In this document: positions 1 through 8,891 of the stretch, piece after piece
Layout of the letters: each line of letters begins with the position of its first letter
Numbering within the stretch: position 1 is the first letter of the stretch
From: Pseudomonadota bacterium
GTDB lineage: Bacteria > Pseudomonadota > Gammaproteobacteria > Halothiobacillales > Halothiobacillaceae
Assembly: GCA_021801265.1 (NCBI GenBank)
Contig: JAJYYE010000002.1
Span: 62,001-126,000 of the forward strand
DNA length: 64,000 nt
Direction: 5' to 3'
The notes under the pieces: model-generated
What the model saw: the letters and a program-made list of their open reading frames with translations, nothing else
Told to the model about the DNA's origin: nothing
The model's database searches: none
Translations under genes and position numbers: made by a program

Positions 1-2
1 TC

Positions 3-752
3 ACCCTCGCGCGAGTTTGGATTCCTGCGCCGCCCCAGGATGTACTCGATCTCGGAGCGGCACTCAGCGAACACATTGCCGCTGTGCTCCAAAAAACGGG
101 ACATTTCAATGTAACACTGACTGACCCAACCCGCACAGGCGACCTGGCACCGGCGATTGATGCCTTCAGCCGGAATCAAACGCCCTATTTTGTCCGCATC
201 AGTGGGCACAATTTTGGCATCACGGGGCAAACAAGTCCTTGGGAATTTTTGGGACCGAGCACTAATCCACGCGGCGGCACACTGGACATTTCATTGGCGA
301 ACGGACAAACCCCGCGCACAGTCGCAAAAACCGTTCTCAGTGCCCAGCCAGTTGATGCGGGCACTTTCGCCCCGCCCATTGATGCACGTGGCCCAGCGTT
401 CGCCCATAGCCTTTATGGGCAATCGTTGCACGCACTCACCACCCAAGCGGCGCAATGGATTGATCAATCCTTGGGATGTGAGCCGCTCTCTGGACAGGTA
501 ATTGCCCTCAATGGCGCCGAAATAACCATCAATCGCGGTGTTGAGGATGGTCTGCGCGCCAGTGATCGGGTGCAGGTTTTGCAGCGCAGCGACCCGCTCA
601 TCCAGCTTGGCCAAACCCACCTACCCAATCGGTATTTATTACAAAATTTAGGTATGGCGGATATTGCCTATCTGGGCAACCACACCACGAGACTCCATTT
701 AACGCGTCGGCAGGCGGTACAAATCGGCGATGTTATTCAAGTGGGTCAATAA
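3..752 (+). CDS. Flagellar assembly protein T (FlgT)-like C-terminal part, 5' truncated by window edge
   Basis: Reading frame is open from base 3. C-terminal part (ALNGAEITINRGVEDGLRASDRVQVL...) resembles the FlgT C-terminal domain. Confidence 0.6.
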   Translation, partial: TLARVWIPAPPQDVLDLGAALSEHIAAVLQKTGHFNVTLTDPTRTGDLAPAIDAFSRNQTPYFVRISGHNFGITGQTSPWEFLGPSTNPRGGTLDISLANGQTPRTVAKTVLSAQPVDAGTFAPPIDARGPAFAHSLYGQSLHALTTQAAQWIDQSLGCEPLSGQVIALNGAEITINRGVEDGLRASDRVQVLQRSDPLIQLGQTHLPNRYLLQNLGMADIAYLGNHTTRLHLTRRQAVQIGDVIQVGQ

Positions 753-3543
753 CTTCCAAGGGCTGCTCACATAATGCCTGCATCAATACAGGCCGATGGA
801 TGAGATACCCCTGAATGTAATGGACCCCGATTGCCTGCATGCACTCAAGCACGGATTCAGTTTCAACCCACTCGCCAATAGTTTGCGCGTCCATCACCGT
901 TGCCACTTGCTGAATCGCCGTCACAATGACCTTGGCCACGGGATCATGTTCAATATCGCGAATCAATTTGCCATCGATTTTCACAAAATCCGGCTTGAGT
1001 CGACGTAAAAACTCAAATGAAAGCAAGCCACCGCCAAAATCATCCAGCGCCACCCAACAGCCCATATCCCGTAGCGCATTCATTAAGTCCAGTACCAATT
1101 CAAAATTGGTGATCGCCGATGTTTCAGTAATTTCAAAACAGATCAGCGCCGGGTTGATGTTGAATTCGCGAAATACCGCGCGAATAAACCCATTAATCAG
1201 GGGGTCTTGTACGGTCGCGCCAGATAAGTTAATTGCCAGCAGCGGCGGGCTACTTGAACACTGTGCCAAAAATTCACAGGTTTTTCGAATCACCCAGCGA
1301 TCGATTTCAGGCATGAAATGATACTTTTCAGCCGCCTCAATAAATTGTACCGGCGACTGCAAACTGCCGTCCGCCCCCTTGACGCGCAATAACACCTCAT
1401 AGTGTGCATGGGCGTTCCCCTTGACCGGCAGCGTTGCCACCCCCCGAGAGGTTGCTGCGATTAACTGCACCACCTGCACCAAACCTTCATCATCCAGGGC
1501 TTGTTTGATGTGATGCAAAGAGGCAATTTGCTGACGCCGTGAAGCAATTTCCTGATCATCCCGCGAATACCAAACCACGCGGTTGCCACCGTCGCGATGC
1601 GCGCGCCGACACGCCGCCTCGGCATCATCCAGCAATCCCGAGCCCAATCGATAATCCGCCAAACATACCCCGAGGCTGATGGTGATCCTAAACCGCTGCG
1701 CACCGATCGTAAACCGCATTTCCCGCAACGCAGCCAATAATTCATCGGGCCACTGCCGCCAGGCAAATGAGTGCAAATCGGGAATCCAAATGCCAAATTC
1801 ATCCACACCCAGGCGCGCAATCATCCCGGCAGCAGGAATCGTCAAGGAAAGCTGGCTGGCCAAACGGGAGACCAGTTGGTCGCCCATCGCACGTGAATTG
1901 GCCTCGTTAAACAGACGAAAATCATCCACATCCAGCCATAGAATCATGCCTTCGCATTTTTTCTCACCGAGCGAATGGCACTGACCTTCCACAAACTCCT
2001 GAAACGCACTGTGATTCAGCAAGCCCGTTAAACGATCATGGCTCGCGCGATAGGCAAGGAGCGCGGTGGCCTCACGGTACTCGGTGACATCTCTTAGGGT
2101 TAAAACGAATTTCGGCCCATGTTTATCGTCCAGCCACGCCAACCGCTGTAACTGCAAATCTATTTCACGAATCTGGTGCCCAATCACCAACTGCACGTTA
2201 TAGGCTTGCTCTGGTCGTTTTTCGAGCAAGGCAACCGCCTGGCGCAGATCAAAATTTGAGCTCGGCTCATGCCAGCGCAAATGAAACAGTACCGCGTAAT
2301 GCCGCCCACGTAATGCCGTCAGATCGTCCACGGGATGCGTTAAAAAAACCCGCGTCAACTGATTGGCAAACACCACACGCCCATCGGCTGAACACACGAT
2401 AACCGCATCGTGCAAAGCATTCAGGGTTATGCTTAAGCGTGCCTCCTGCCGACTGAGATATCGCTGAGTGCGGCGCCCCTGGAGATAAAAAAGAAAAATC
2501 ACCAGACCCAAGGACAGCAGTATCCATCCGCCATGCGCGCGCAGCCACTGGTACACCGAAGCGTTATGTGGGATCCATTGATCAAATATATGCTGCACGG
2601 CGGAGTAATCCAACGGTAGTGACCAATTGGCTCTCCCTGTAACAATCGCCGCCGGATCATCGGCGGGCATGCTCAATAACTGCCGCGCCACGTGCTGGGC
2701 AAATTCCGCTGGAATTTTCTGGGTGGCGGAAAACGGCCACTCCGGGACAAGCTCAGTGGAAATTTCGTAGGGGAAATCACGGTAGGTTTTCGGATCCAGC
2801 ACCCGAAACTCACCCGGCCTGATTTGCCCCTGCGCCACCATGTATTCCAAAAAACCTGCCCGAATAACGCCCGCATCCGCACGCCGATCGGCCACCGCAT
2901 GCACGATCATTGCCATCGGCAACCCGGTGAACAGCGGGTGAATCATGGTTGCGGGATCAATCCCCGCCCGAGTGAATGCGTCCAGCCCCAACAACCACGC
3001 ACCCAAGGCATCCGCTGAGCCGCCAGCGACCACCTTGTCTCGCAGATCAACCAGATGCTGCAAATCTTGCCGGTCGGCCCGCACGATGATGGCGGAACCA
3101 AACCGGTCGAGTTGGCCCAATCGGGTTTTAACATTGAGTGTGGCCAGCGGCCAAACGTCGTCACTTCGTGCCAGCTGCACAAACTGCAGCGGCTGAGTAA
3201 GCACAAAATCAAGCCGACCTTCACGGACCGCAGCCGCCAGCTCGGCCAGATAAAATGGCTCAATTTGAAATTGATAGCCTGGATTTTTAGCCGTGAGATA
3301 GTCGGCCGTCGGTTGCCAGCGTTGCATGGCTTGGGCTTTCCCGGCGTAAGCCAGAACGCCCATCGTAATGCGTTGCGCCGCGGCTGGAACGGCAGAGGAA
3401 TCGGCGAACGCGCCTATCGCACCAAACACTAAAAAAAGCCCGACAAACCCATGGGTTATCAGGGGATATTTAATGAAAGAACCAAAAAATTTGCGCCAAC
3501 ATGGGGCGCAAATGGATAGGCAAAACTGGTGGAACTCCTTCAC
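733..3543 (-). CDS. PhnD-like periplasmic binding domain + TM + PAS + GGDEF (GVDEF) + EAL protein
   Basis: N-terminal PhnD-type binding domain (TMGVLAYAGKAQAMQRWQPTADYL), TM helix, PAS, degenerate GGDEF (RLGVDEFGI), EAL (YEVLLR; DDFGGG). Confidence 0.85.
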   Translation of the reverse strand: MKEFHQFCLSICAPCWRKFFGSFIKYPLITHGFVGLFLVFGAIGAFADSSAVPAAAQRITMGVLAYAGKAQAMQRWQPTADYLTAKNPGYQFQIEPFYLAELAAAVREGRLDFVLTQPLQFVQLARSDDVWPLATLNVKTRLGQLDRFGSAIIVRADRQDLQHLVDLRDKVVAGGSADALGAWLLGLDAFTRAGIDPATMIHPLFTGLPMAMIVHAVADRRADAGVIRAGFLEYMVAQGQIRPGEFRVLDPKTYRDFPYEISTELVPEWPFSATQKIPAEFAQHVARQLLSMPADDPAAIVTGRANWSLPLDYSAVQHIFDQWIPHNASVYQWLRAHGGWILLSLGLVIFLFYLQGRRTQRYLSRQEARLSITLNALHDAVIVCSADGRVVFANQLTRVFLTHPVDDLTALRGRHYAVLFHLRWHEPSSNFDLRQAVALLEKRPEQAYNVQLVIGHQIREIDLQLQRLAWLDDKHGPKFVLTLRDVTEYREATALLAYRASHDRLTGLLNHSAFQEFVEGQCHSLGEKKCEGMILWLDVDDFRLFNEANSRAMGDQLVSRLASQLSLTIPAAGMIARLGVDEFGIWIPDLHSFAWRQWPDELLAALREMRFTIGAQRFRITISLGVCLADYRLGSGLLDDAEAACRRAHRDGGNRVVWYSRDDQEIASRRQQIASLHHIKQALDDEGLVQVVQLIAATSRGVATLPVKGNAHAHYEVLLRVKGADGSLQSPVQFIEAAEKYHFMPEIDRWVIRKTCEFLAQCSSSPPLLAINLSGATVQDPLINGFIRAVFREFNINPALICFEITETSAITNFELVLDLMNALRDMGCWVALDDFGGGLLSFEFLRRLKPDFVKIDGKLIRDIEHDPVAKVIVTAIQQVATVMDAQTIGEWVETESVLECMQAIGVHYIQGYLIHRPVLMQALCEQPLEVIDPLE

Positions 3544-3642
3544 GCCATAACGTCCTCTATTAGCGCCTGCCGCACCTGCTCAAGCTCAGCGCTTGATTAA
3601 AGCCTTAAACAGATTCTCAGAAAAAGCGGTTACGCTCATGAA

Positions 3643-4869
3643 TCAAAAATGGCGCCCGGCCTTGGCGGCAATCCGCAATCTCAGCGCATTCAGCTTGATG
3701 AAGCCTGCGGCATCACGTTGATCATAGGCACCGGCATCGTCCTCAAAGGTCGCGATACTGGCATCGAACAGGGTATCGTCGGAGCGACGCCCCAATACGT
3801 GCACGCTGCCTTTATACAACCGTAACCGCACGTCCCCATTCACATAGGCTTGCGAGGCATCAATCGCGGCTTGCAACATCACGCGCTCGGGCGACCACCA
3901 GTAGCCGTTGTAAATCATCTCGGCATAGCGCGGCATTAAATCATCTTTCAGATGCGCGACGCCGCGATCCAGGGTAATCGACTCCAGCGCACGATGCGCT
4001 TTGAGCACAATAGTGCCGCCCGGTGTTTCATAGCAGCCGCGCGACTTCATGCCCACATAACGGTTTTCGACTAAATCCAAACGCCCGACCCCATGTGCAC
4101 CGCCCATTTGATTCAGTTTTGCCCACAACGTGGCCGGTGATAGTTTTTCGCCATCAATCGCCACCGGATCACCGTTCGCAAAACTCAACACCAATTCCGT
4201 GCCCTCATTGGGCGCAGCTTCAGGTGCAACCGACCAGCGCCACATACTTTCTTCCGGTGTCCACCACGGATCTTCCAGATTGCCGCCTTCATAAGAAATA
4301 TGCAGTAAATTGGCATCCATGGAATAGGGCGATTTTTTGCCCGCCGCCGCAAAATCGACGGGAATATCATGTTGCTTGGCATAGGCCATCAGCTTTTCGC
4401 GGGAAGTTAAATCCCACTCGCGCCAAGGCGCAATCACCTTGATACCAGGCTTGAGTGCGTAGGCACCCAACTCAAAACGCACTTGATCATTGCCCTTGCC
4501 GGTCGCGCCGTGAGAGATCGCATCGGCACCAGTTTCGTTGGCAATTTCAATCAAACGTTTGGCAATCAGAGGCCGTGCAATCGACGTACCCAATAAATAC
4601 TCGCCCTCGTACACTGCGTTGGCACGGAACATGGGGAACACAAAATCGCGGATAAATTCTTCACGCAAATCTTCAATAAAAATCTGCTTGACACCCATTT
4701 TTTTAGCTTTGGCGCGGGCAGGCTCCAGTTCATCGCCCTGGCCTAAATCGGCAGTAAACGTCACCACCTCGCAGCCGTAAGTGTCTTCCAGCCATTTAAG
4801 GATAACGGAGGTATCCAGCCCACCCGAATAGGCCAACACCACTTTATTCAACGCGGATTTATTCTTCAT
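3643..4869 (-). CDS. argG: Argininosuccinate synthase
   Basis: [18 protein letters not shown] and [12 protein letters not shown] motifs. ORF extends to 4890; likely start is MKNKSALNK. Confidence 0.97.
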   Translation of the reverse strand: MKNKSALNKVVLAYSGGLDTSVILKWLEDTYGCEVVTFTADLGQGDELEPARAKAKKMGVKQIFIEDLREEFIRDFVFPMFRANAVYEGEYLLGTSIARPLIAKRLIEIANETGADAISHGATGKGNDQVRFELGAYALKPGIKVIAPWREWDLTSREKLMAYAKQHDIPVDFAAAGKKSPYSMDANLLHISYEGGNLEDPWWTPEESMWRWSVAPEAAPNEGTELVLSFANGDPVAIDGEKLSPATLWAKLNQMGGAHGVGRLDLVENRYVGMKSRGCYETPGGTIVLKAHRALESITLDRGVAHLKDDLMPRYAEMIYNGYWWSPERVMLQAAIDASQAYVNGDVRLRLYKGSVHVLGRRSDDTLFDASIATFEDDAGAYDQRDAAGFIKLNALRLRIAAKAGRHF

Positions 4870-4913
4870 ACTGCCCCTAAGCTCAGTCAAACAGGTTGAT
4901 AAAAATTGGCCTC

Positions 4914-4919
4914 ATTATA
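4914..4919 (-). promoter_or_regulatory. Candidate -10 box (TATAAT) upstream of argG
   Basis: Minus-strand GGGGTATAATGAGG about 45 bp upstream of the argG start. No strong -35. Confidence 0.4.
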
Positions 4920-5005
4920 CCCCAAGCCAACTCAGGGGACCATGGAACCCCGCCGCAAATGCCGTGCATATGCGGCGGCGGCAATAGACACTTAACCCGC
5001 ACATA

Positions 5006-5026
5006 AAAAACCCCCGATAGCGGGGG
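5006..5026 (-). terminator. Rho-independent terminator downstream of bamC
   Basis: Minus strand: ACCCCCGCTATCGGGGGTTTTTTAT just after the bamC stop. Confidence 0.8.
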
Positions 5027-5053
5027 TGGTATTGCAAAAAAAAAACCGATAAC

Positions 5054-6181
5054 TCATTCCATTTGCGAATTAATAGCACTTAAAATTGCAAACTTGATTT
5101 CCGGCAATGTGCCGCCCACAACCTGAACTTGATCGACATCAATCCGCGTGGTGCCATCTTTTTGCGGCACCGCCTTGAGGGTGAGTTTGAGGGTGAGTTT
5201 TTGATTTGGATCAATTTTTGCACCCCGAATCGCCAGATCCGTATACAGCGCCTGAGGATGAGCATGAGTCACTTCAATCAGGCCATCTTTTTGATTGCGC
5301 TTGACTGGATCAAAACCCAGGCGATCTAACGCCAAACCGAGGCGATTCCATACCAGGGGATAGGCTTGGCTTATGACCAAATACCGCTCATCTTTACCTT
5401 GATTGAATATCAGTTGTGAGCGCGGCGCGAAACTTGCCGCCATCATCGCGCGGGATTCGGCCTCGGTTTTGCCCGATAAGTAAGCGGTTAAACGCGCCAG
5501 CATCGCTGCCGAGAGGGTGGCGTCGGGCTTGGCATCGGCGTACTTAAACGAGGATTCGGAGTCACCGGGAAAGTACGGTTTCTCGCCGGTTAACGCCATT
5601 TTTTGGCCTGTAACAAATACGAGTGTCTGATTATTATTTTCACCATTTTCAATCCGAATCCGCACTTTTTCGATGTGATCTGGCTTGAAGAAGGTGTTTT
5701 TGGCAATGCTAAGGAAGCTCATCAAGTTAAAGCCGTTTTGGTCCGCTGCTTGTGAACCGGTCCAGTCGGTCTCCATCAGGCCGACACCCGGTTCAATTTT
5801 CTTAACGGTATAGCCTTCATCCTGCAAAAAGTCCTGCAACTTCGGCCATACGGTATCGGGTGTGGCATTAACGGCTAAATACCGTGACTCGGCCCCCCCC
5901 ATCACTTTAACGCCGGTTCCACTCACCAGCACACCCGTGCCGCCTTGCCGCGCGGCTGCTTCGGCCGCACGCGCGGAGGCAATTGCCGGTACCGCTAACG
6001 CCGCTTGCGGACTGGGGGGCGTGAAGGCAGGGGGCACATCCAACGTAGCGGCCCGGCTCGCGGGTTTATCGGATGAAATAAAAGGAATATTGGAACAACC
6101 GCTCAACGCGCTGGCGCTAAGAACCAATCCAACGACAACGGTCAATTTCGGACGCGGAATCGAGAAAACAAGCTGGGACAT
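5054..6181 (-). CDS. bamC: Outer membrane protein assembly factor BamC (NlpB) lipoprotein
   Basis: Lipobox LSALSGCS, BamC-like repeat domains, adjacent to dapA as is typical. Confidence 0.88.
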   Translation of the reverse strand: MSQLVFSIPRPKLTVVVGLVLSASALSGCSNIPFISSDKPASRAATLDVPPAFTPPSPQAALAVPAIASARAAEAAARQGGTGVLVSGTGVKVMGGAESRYLAVNATPDTVWPKLQDFLQDEGYTVKKIEPGVGLMETDWTGSQAADQNGFNLMSFLSIAKNTFFKPDHIEKVRIRIENGENNNQTLVFVTGQKMALTGEKPYFPGDSESSFKYADAKPDATLSAAMLARLTAYLSGKTEAESRAMMAASFAPRSQLIFNQGKDERYLVISQAYPLVWNRLGLALDRLGFDPVKRNQKDGLIEVTHAHPQALYTDLAIRGAKIDPNQKLTLKLTLKAVPQKDGTTRIDVDQVQVVGGTLPEIKFAILSAINSQME

Positions 6182-6299
6182 TGCAGAAACTCGCAGGTGA
6201 GGTAGATAAATGGTACAAAAAAGACCATAAAAAACGGTCGCGCAGAATTTTGAGTCAAATAATTAGGTTGACAGGGTAGCCGAATCACCCCCGTCAGCA

Positions 6300-7202
6300 C
6301 TAGTGACAAATTGTTGCAGAAATATTCGCTGCCCGCAGCGCTTCAGACAGCTGCGGGAAAAATTCAGCGGTGAGCGGTAACAAAGGCAAACGAAGCGCAG
6401 GCTCAATCAAACCCATTTGGGCAACGGCCCATTTCACCGGTATGGGGTTGGGCTGACAAAACAATTCCCGGTGCAGGTGCTGCAACTGTACGTCCAAAGC
6501 GCGGGCCTCGGCTGCATTCCCTTGTAATGCAGCGGCGGTCATTTGGTGCATCAAGGCCGGCGCCACATTCGCTGTCACGGAAATGGTGCCCTGCCCGCCC
6601 GCTAAAATCGCTTCGCAGCTGAGGTTGTCATCACCACTGTACACCGCAAAACCCGCCGGAGCCGCAGCAATCAGAGCCTGCATCCGAACCAATGAGCCAC
6701 TGGCTTCTTTAGTGCCGACAATGCGCGGATGGATACTCAGTGTCAACGTGGTTTCAGGCAGCATATCGACGCCCGTTCGGCCCGGCACGTTATACAGAAT
6801 GAGAGGCAAATCCACCGCATCCGCAATGGCGGTAAAATGCGCAATTAACCCCGCTTGAGTGGGGCGATTGTAATAGGGCGTAACCGACAAATGTGCATCG
6901 GCACCGGCATCTTTAGCCGCCGCCGCTAATTCGATCGCTTCGCGCGTGTTGTTTGCCCCCGTACCCGCAATCACGGGGATGCGCCCGGCCACGGTGTGAA
7001 CGGTTGCCTTGATTACCGCCACATGCTCATCGAAATCGAGTGTCGCAGACTCGCCCGTAGTACCCACCGCGACGATCGCATCGGTACCCTGCTTGATGTG
7101 AAATTCAATCAACCGGTCTAAGGCTGCGAAATCCACAGCACCGGCAACCGTCATCGGGGTTACCAAAGCGACTAAAGACCCTTTCATTTGTTGCGTCGTC
7201 AT
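6300..7202 (-). CDS. dapA: 4-hydroxy-tetrahydrodipicolinate synthase
   Basis: GSLVALVTPM, GTTGESATL, YNVPGRTGVDM motifs. Confidence 0.97.
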   Translation of the reverse strand: MTTQQMKGSLVALVTPMTVAGAVDFAALDRLIEFHIKQGTDAIVAVGTTGESATLDFDEHVAVIKATVHTVAGRIPVIAGTGANNTREAIELAAAAKDAGADAHLSVTPYYNRPTQAGLIAHFTAIADAVDLPLILYNVPGRTGVDMLPETTLTLSIHPRIVGTKEASGSLVRMQALIAAAPAGFAVYSGDDNLSCEAILAGGQGTISVTANVAPALMHQMTAAALQGNAAEARALDVQLQHLHRELFCQPNPIPVKWAVAQMGLIEPALRLPLLPLTAEFFPQLSEALRAANISATICH

Positions 7203-7260
7203 AAACCGCCTTTACCTAATCCACACAAACAATTGCCAAAAAATATATGAGACTAAACAC

Positions 7261-7640
7261 TTAGGGAGCCTCTGATGAACTCCGTCGTGGCCGAACCGGG
7301 ACGTTGAGGGATGAGCTGCCCGGATCGCGAAGCTGACATAAGCCCGCAAAGCAAATAGTCATTCCATTCATTTTGCTTTGCAACACACCGCAGATCGCCC
7401 TCAAAGCCCCGATCCAAAGGGTTTAATCCGAAGCACGAAGTCCGCCCAAAAGGCTCAACACGCTGTTATCGGCCTTGGCATCGTCATACGATGACCGGCG
7501 ACCTCTGCCTCGTTTTGGGCCTTTTCGCTCAGCAACTCGGCAGGCTTCGCCTGCTTCGCGTTGCACGAGGGCGTTAATACAGGGGTTTTAGGCATTGGGG
7601 TATTTAAACCACGGACCCCACGATCAATACAGGCAAAAAT
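7261..7640. other. Non-coding spacer resembling mobile-element remnant, with hairpins
   Basis: No convincing CDS. Contains GCAAAGCAAA/TTTGCTTTGC and GCAGGCTTCGCCTGC hairpins and an IS-end-like GGGAGCCTCTGATGAACTCCGTCGTGGCCG. Confidence 0.35.
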
Positions 7641-7765
7641 CATTGTACATAGTACCGATTGGCCCTAGGTTATGACAAGGATGATCAAACAGATGACGCG
7701 CCTTGAGGCGGATTAAATCATCACCGATCATCACGCGGATAGACAGGGGAAACACAATTCAACCT

Positions 7766-8734
7766 TTACTCATCAGGACGCCCCTCGTCCAGCCGGGCCT
7801 GTACCGCAGCGTAAGCTTCATTGCGCTTCAATGAGGTGAGTTGTGTCAGCAAGCGGGCAATCATGCGGGCGGGGGCCTGCTCGGCAATCAGCACATCCAT
7901 TAAACGCGCCACCGCTATCCCCTCAGCGGCGGGCGACGCGGCGGCATCGGCGCCAGCAATCAGCACCACAAATTCACCCCGTTCGGGGATTGAACCATCA
8001 TCTAAGGCCGCACAAACCTGGGCTAGGTTACCTCGCACAAATGATTCGAATCGCTTGGTCATCTCGCGACCGACAACGGCTTGCCGCGTGCCACCCAGCT
8101 CGGCACATACTGCCTGCAACATGGCGCGAATCCGATGCGGCGCTTCATAAAAAATCAAGGTAGCGGGCAACGGGGCTAACTGTTGCAACCGTGCCGCGCG
8201 CCCTTGTGCTTTGGCGGGCAAAAATCCCTCAAACCAGAAATGGGTGCTATCCAAACCTGAAGCCGATAAAGCCGCAATAGCGGCACAGGTACCGGGAATA
8301 GGACTCACGGGGTGCCCCAGCTCAGCCAAACGTCGCACCAACAAACTCCCCGGATCACTGATTGCCGGGGTGCCCGCGTCGCTAATCAAGGCCACCGCTT
8401 GCCCCGCCGACAACCAACCTGCCACTTCAGTTGTGCGGGCGGCTTCGTTGTGTTCGTGCAACGCCACCACTCGGTTACGAATGGCGAAATGATCCAGCAG
8501 TTTTCGGGCGTGGCGGGTGTCCTCGCAGGCAATCACATCAACGCCCTGCAACACGGCGATCGCACGCGCAGTCATGTCCGCCAAGTTACCAATGGGTGTA
8601 GCCACGACGTACAACACACCCGGCTCGACCCATCTCGTGGGTATCGGCTCAGCCCATTGCACCTCAGGCAAAAAATCGGTATTCCCCACCTCGGTTAGGT
8701 CGCCCGGTTCCGCCGGGGTATGCTCAGTGATCAT
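7766..8734 (-). CDS. rsmI: 16S rRNA (cytidine(1402)-2'-O)-methyltransferase
   Basis: LYVVATPIGNLADMTARA, CEDTRHARKLL, SDAGTPAISDPG. ORF can extend to 8827 but would then overlap the divergent ORF. Confidence 0.95.
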   Translation of the reverse strand: MITEHTPAEPGDLTEVGNTDFLPEVQWAEPIPTRWVEPGVLYVVATPIGNLADMTARAIAVLQGVDVIACEDTRHARKLLDHFAIRNRVVALHEHNEAARTTEVAGWLSAGQAVALISDAGTPAISDPGSLLVRRLAELGHPVSPIPGTCAAIAALSASGLDSTHFWFEGFLPAKAQGRAARLQQLAPLPATLIFYEAPHRIRAMLQAVCAELGGTRQAVVGREMTKRFESFVRGNLAQVCAALDDGSIPERGEFVVLIAGADAAASPAAEGIAVARLMDVLIAEQAPARMIARLLTQLTSLKRNEAYAAVQARLDEGRPDE

Positions 8735-8891
8735 TTCTTGCGCCTCGAAAAAATTTTTATCATGATACCCACCTAATGCGACCAGCGCGCTTTCCTTACG
8801 AGATACCTCCTTTATGGCTTTATTCAAGTCGAATTTATTTTTGTCAAATTCACTTGCCCCTTCGGTAGGATTTTTTCAGCGCAATCAATTC

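Noticed and set aside
7203-7765. Possible rnpB (RNase P RNA) downstream of rsmI, by synteny with Pseudomonas
   Set aside because: No GAGGAAAGTCCGGGC-like core or complementary P4 segment on either strand.
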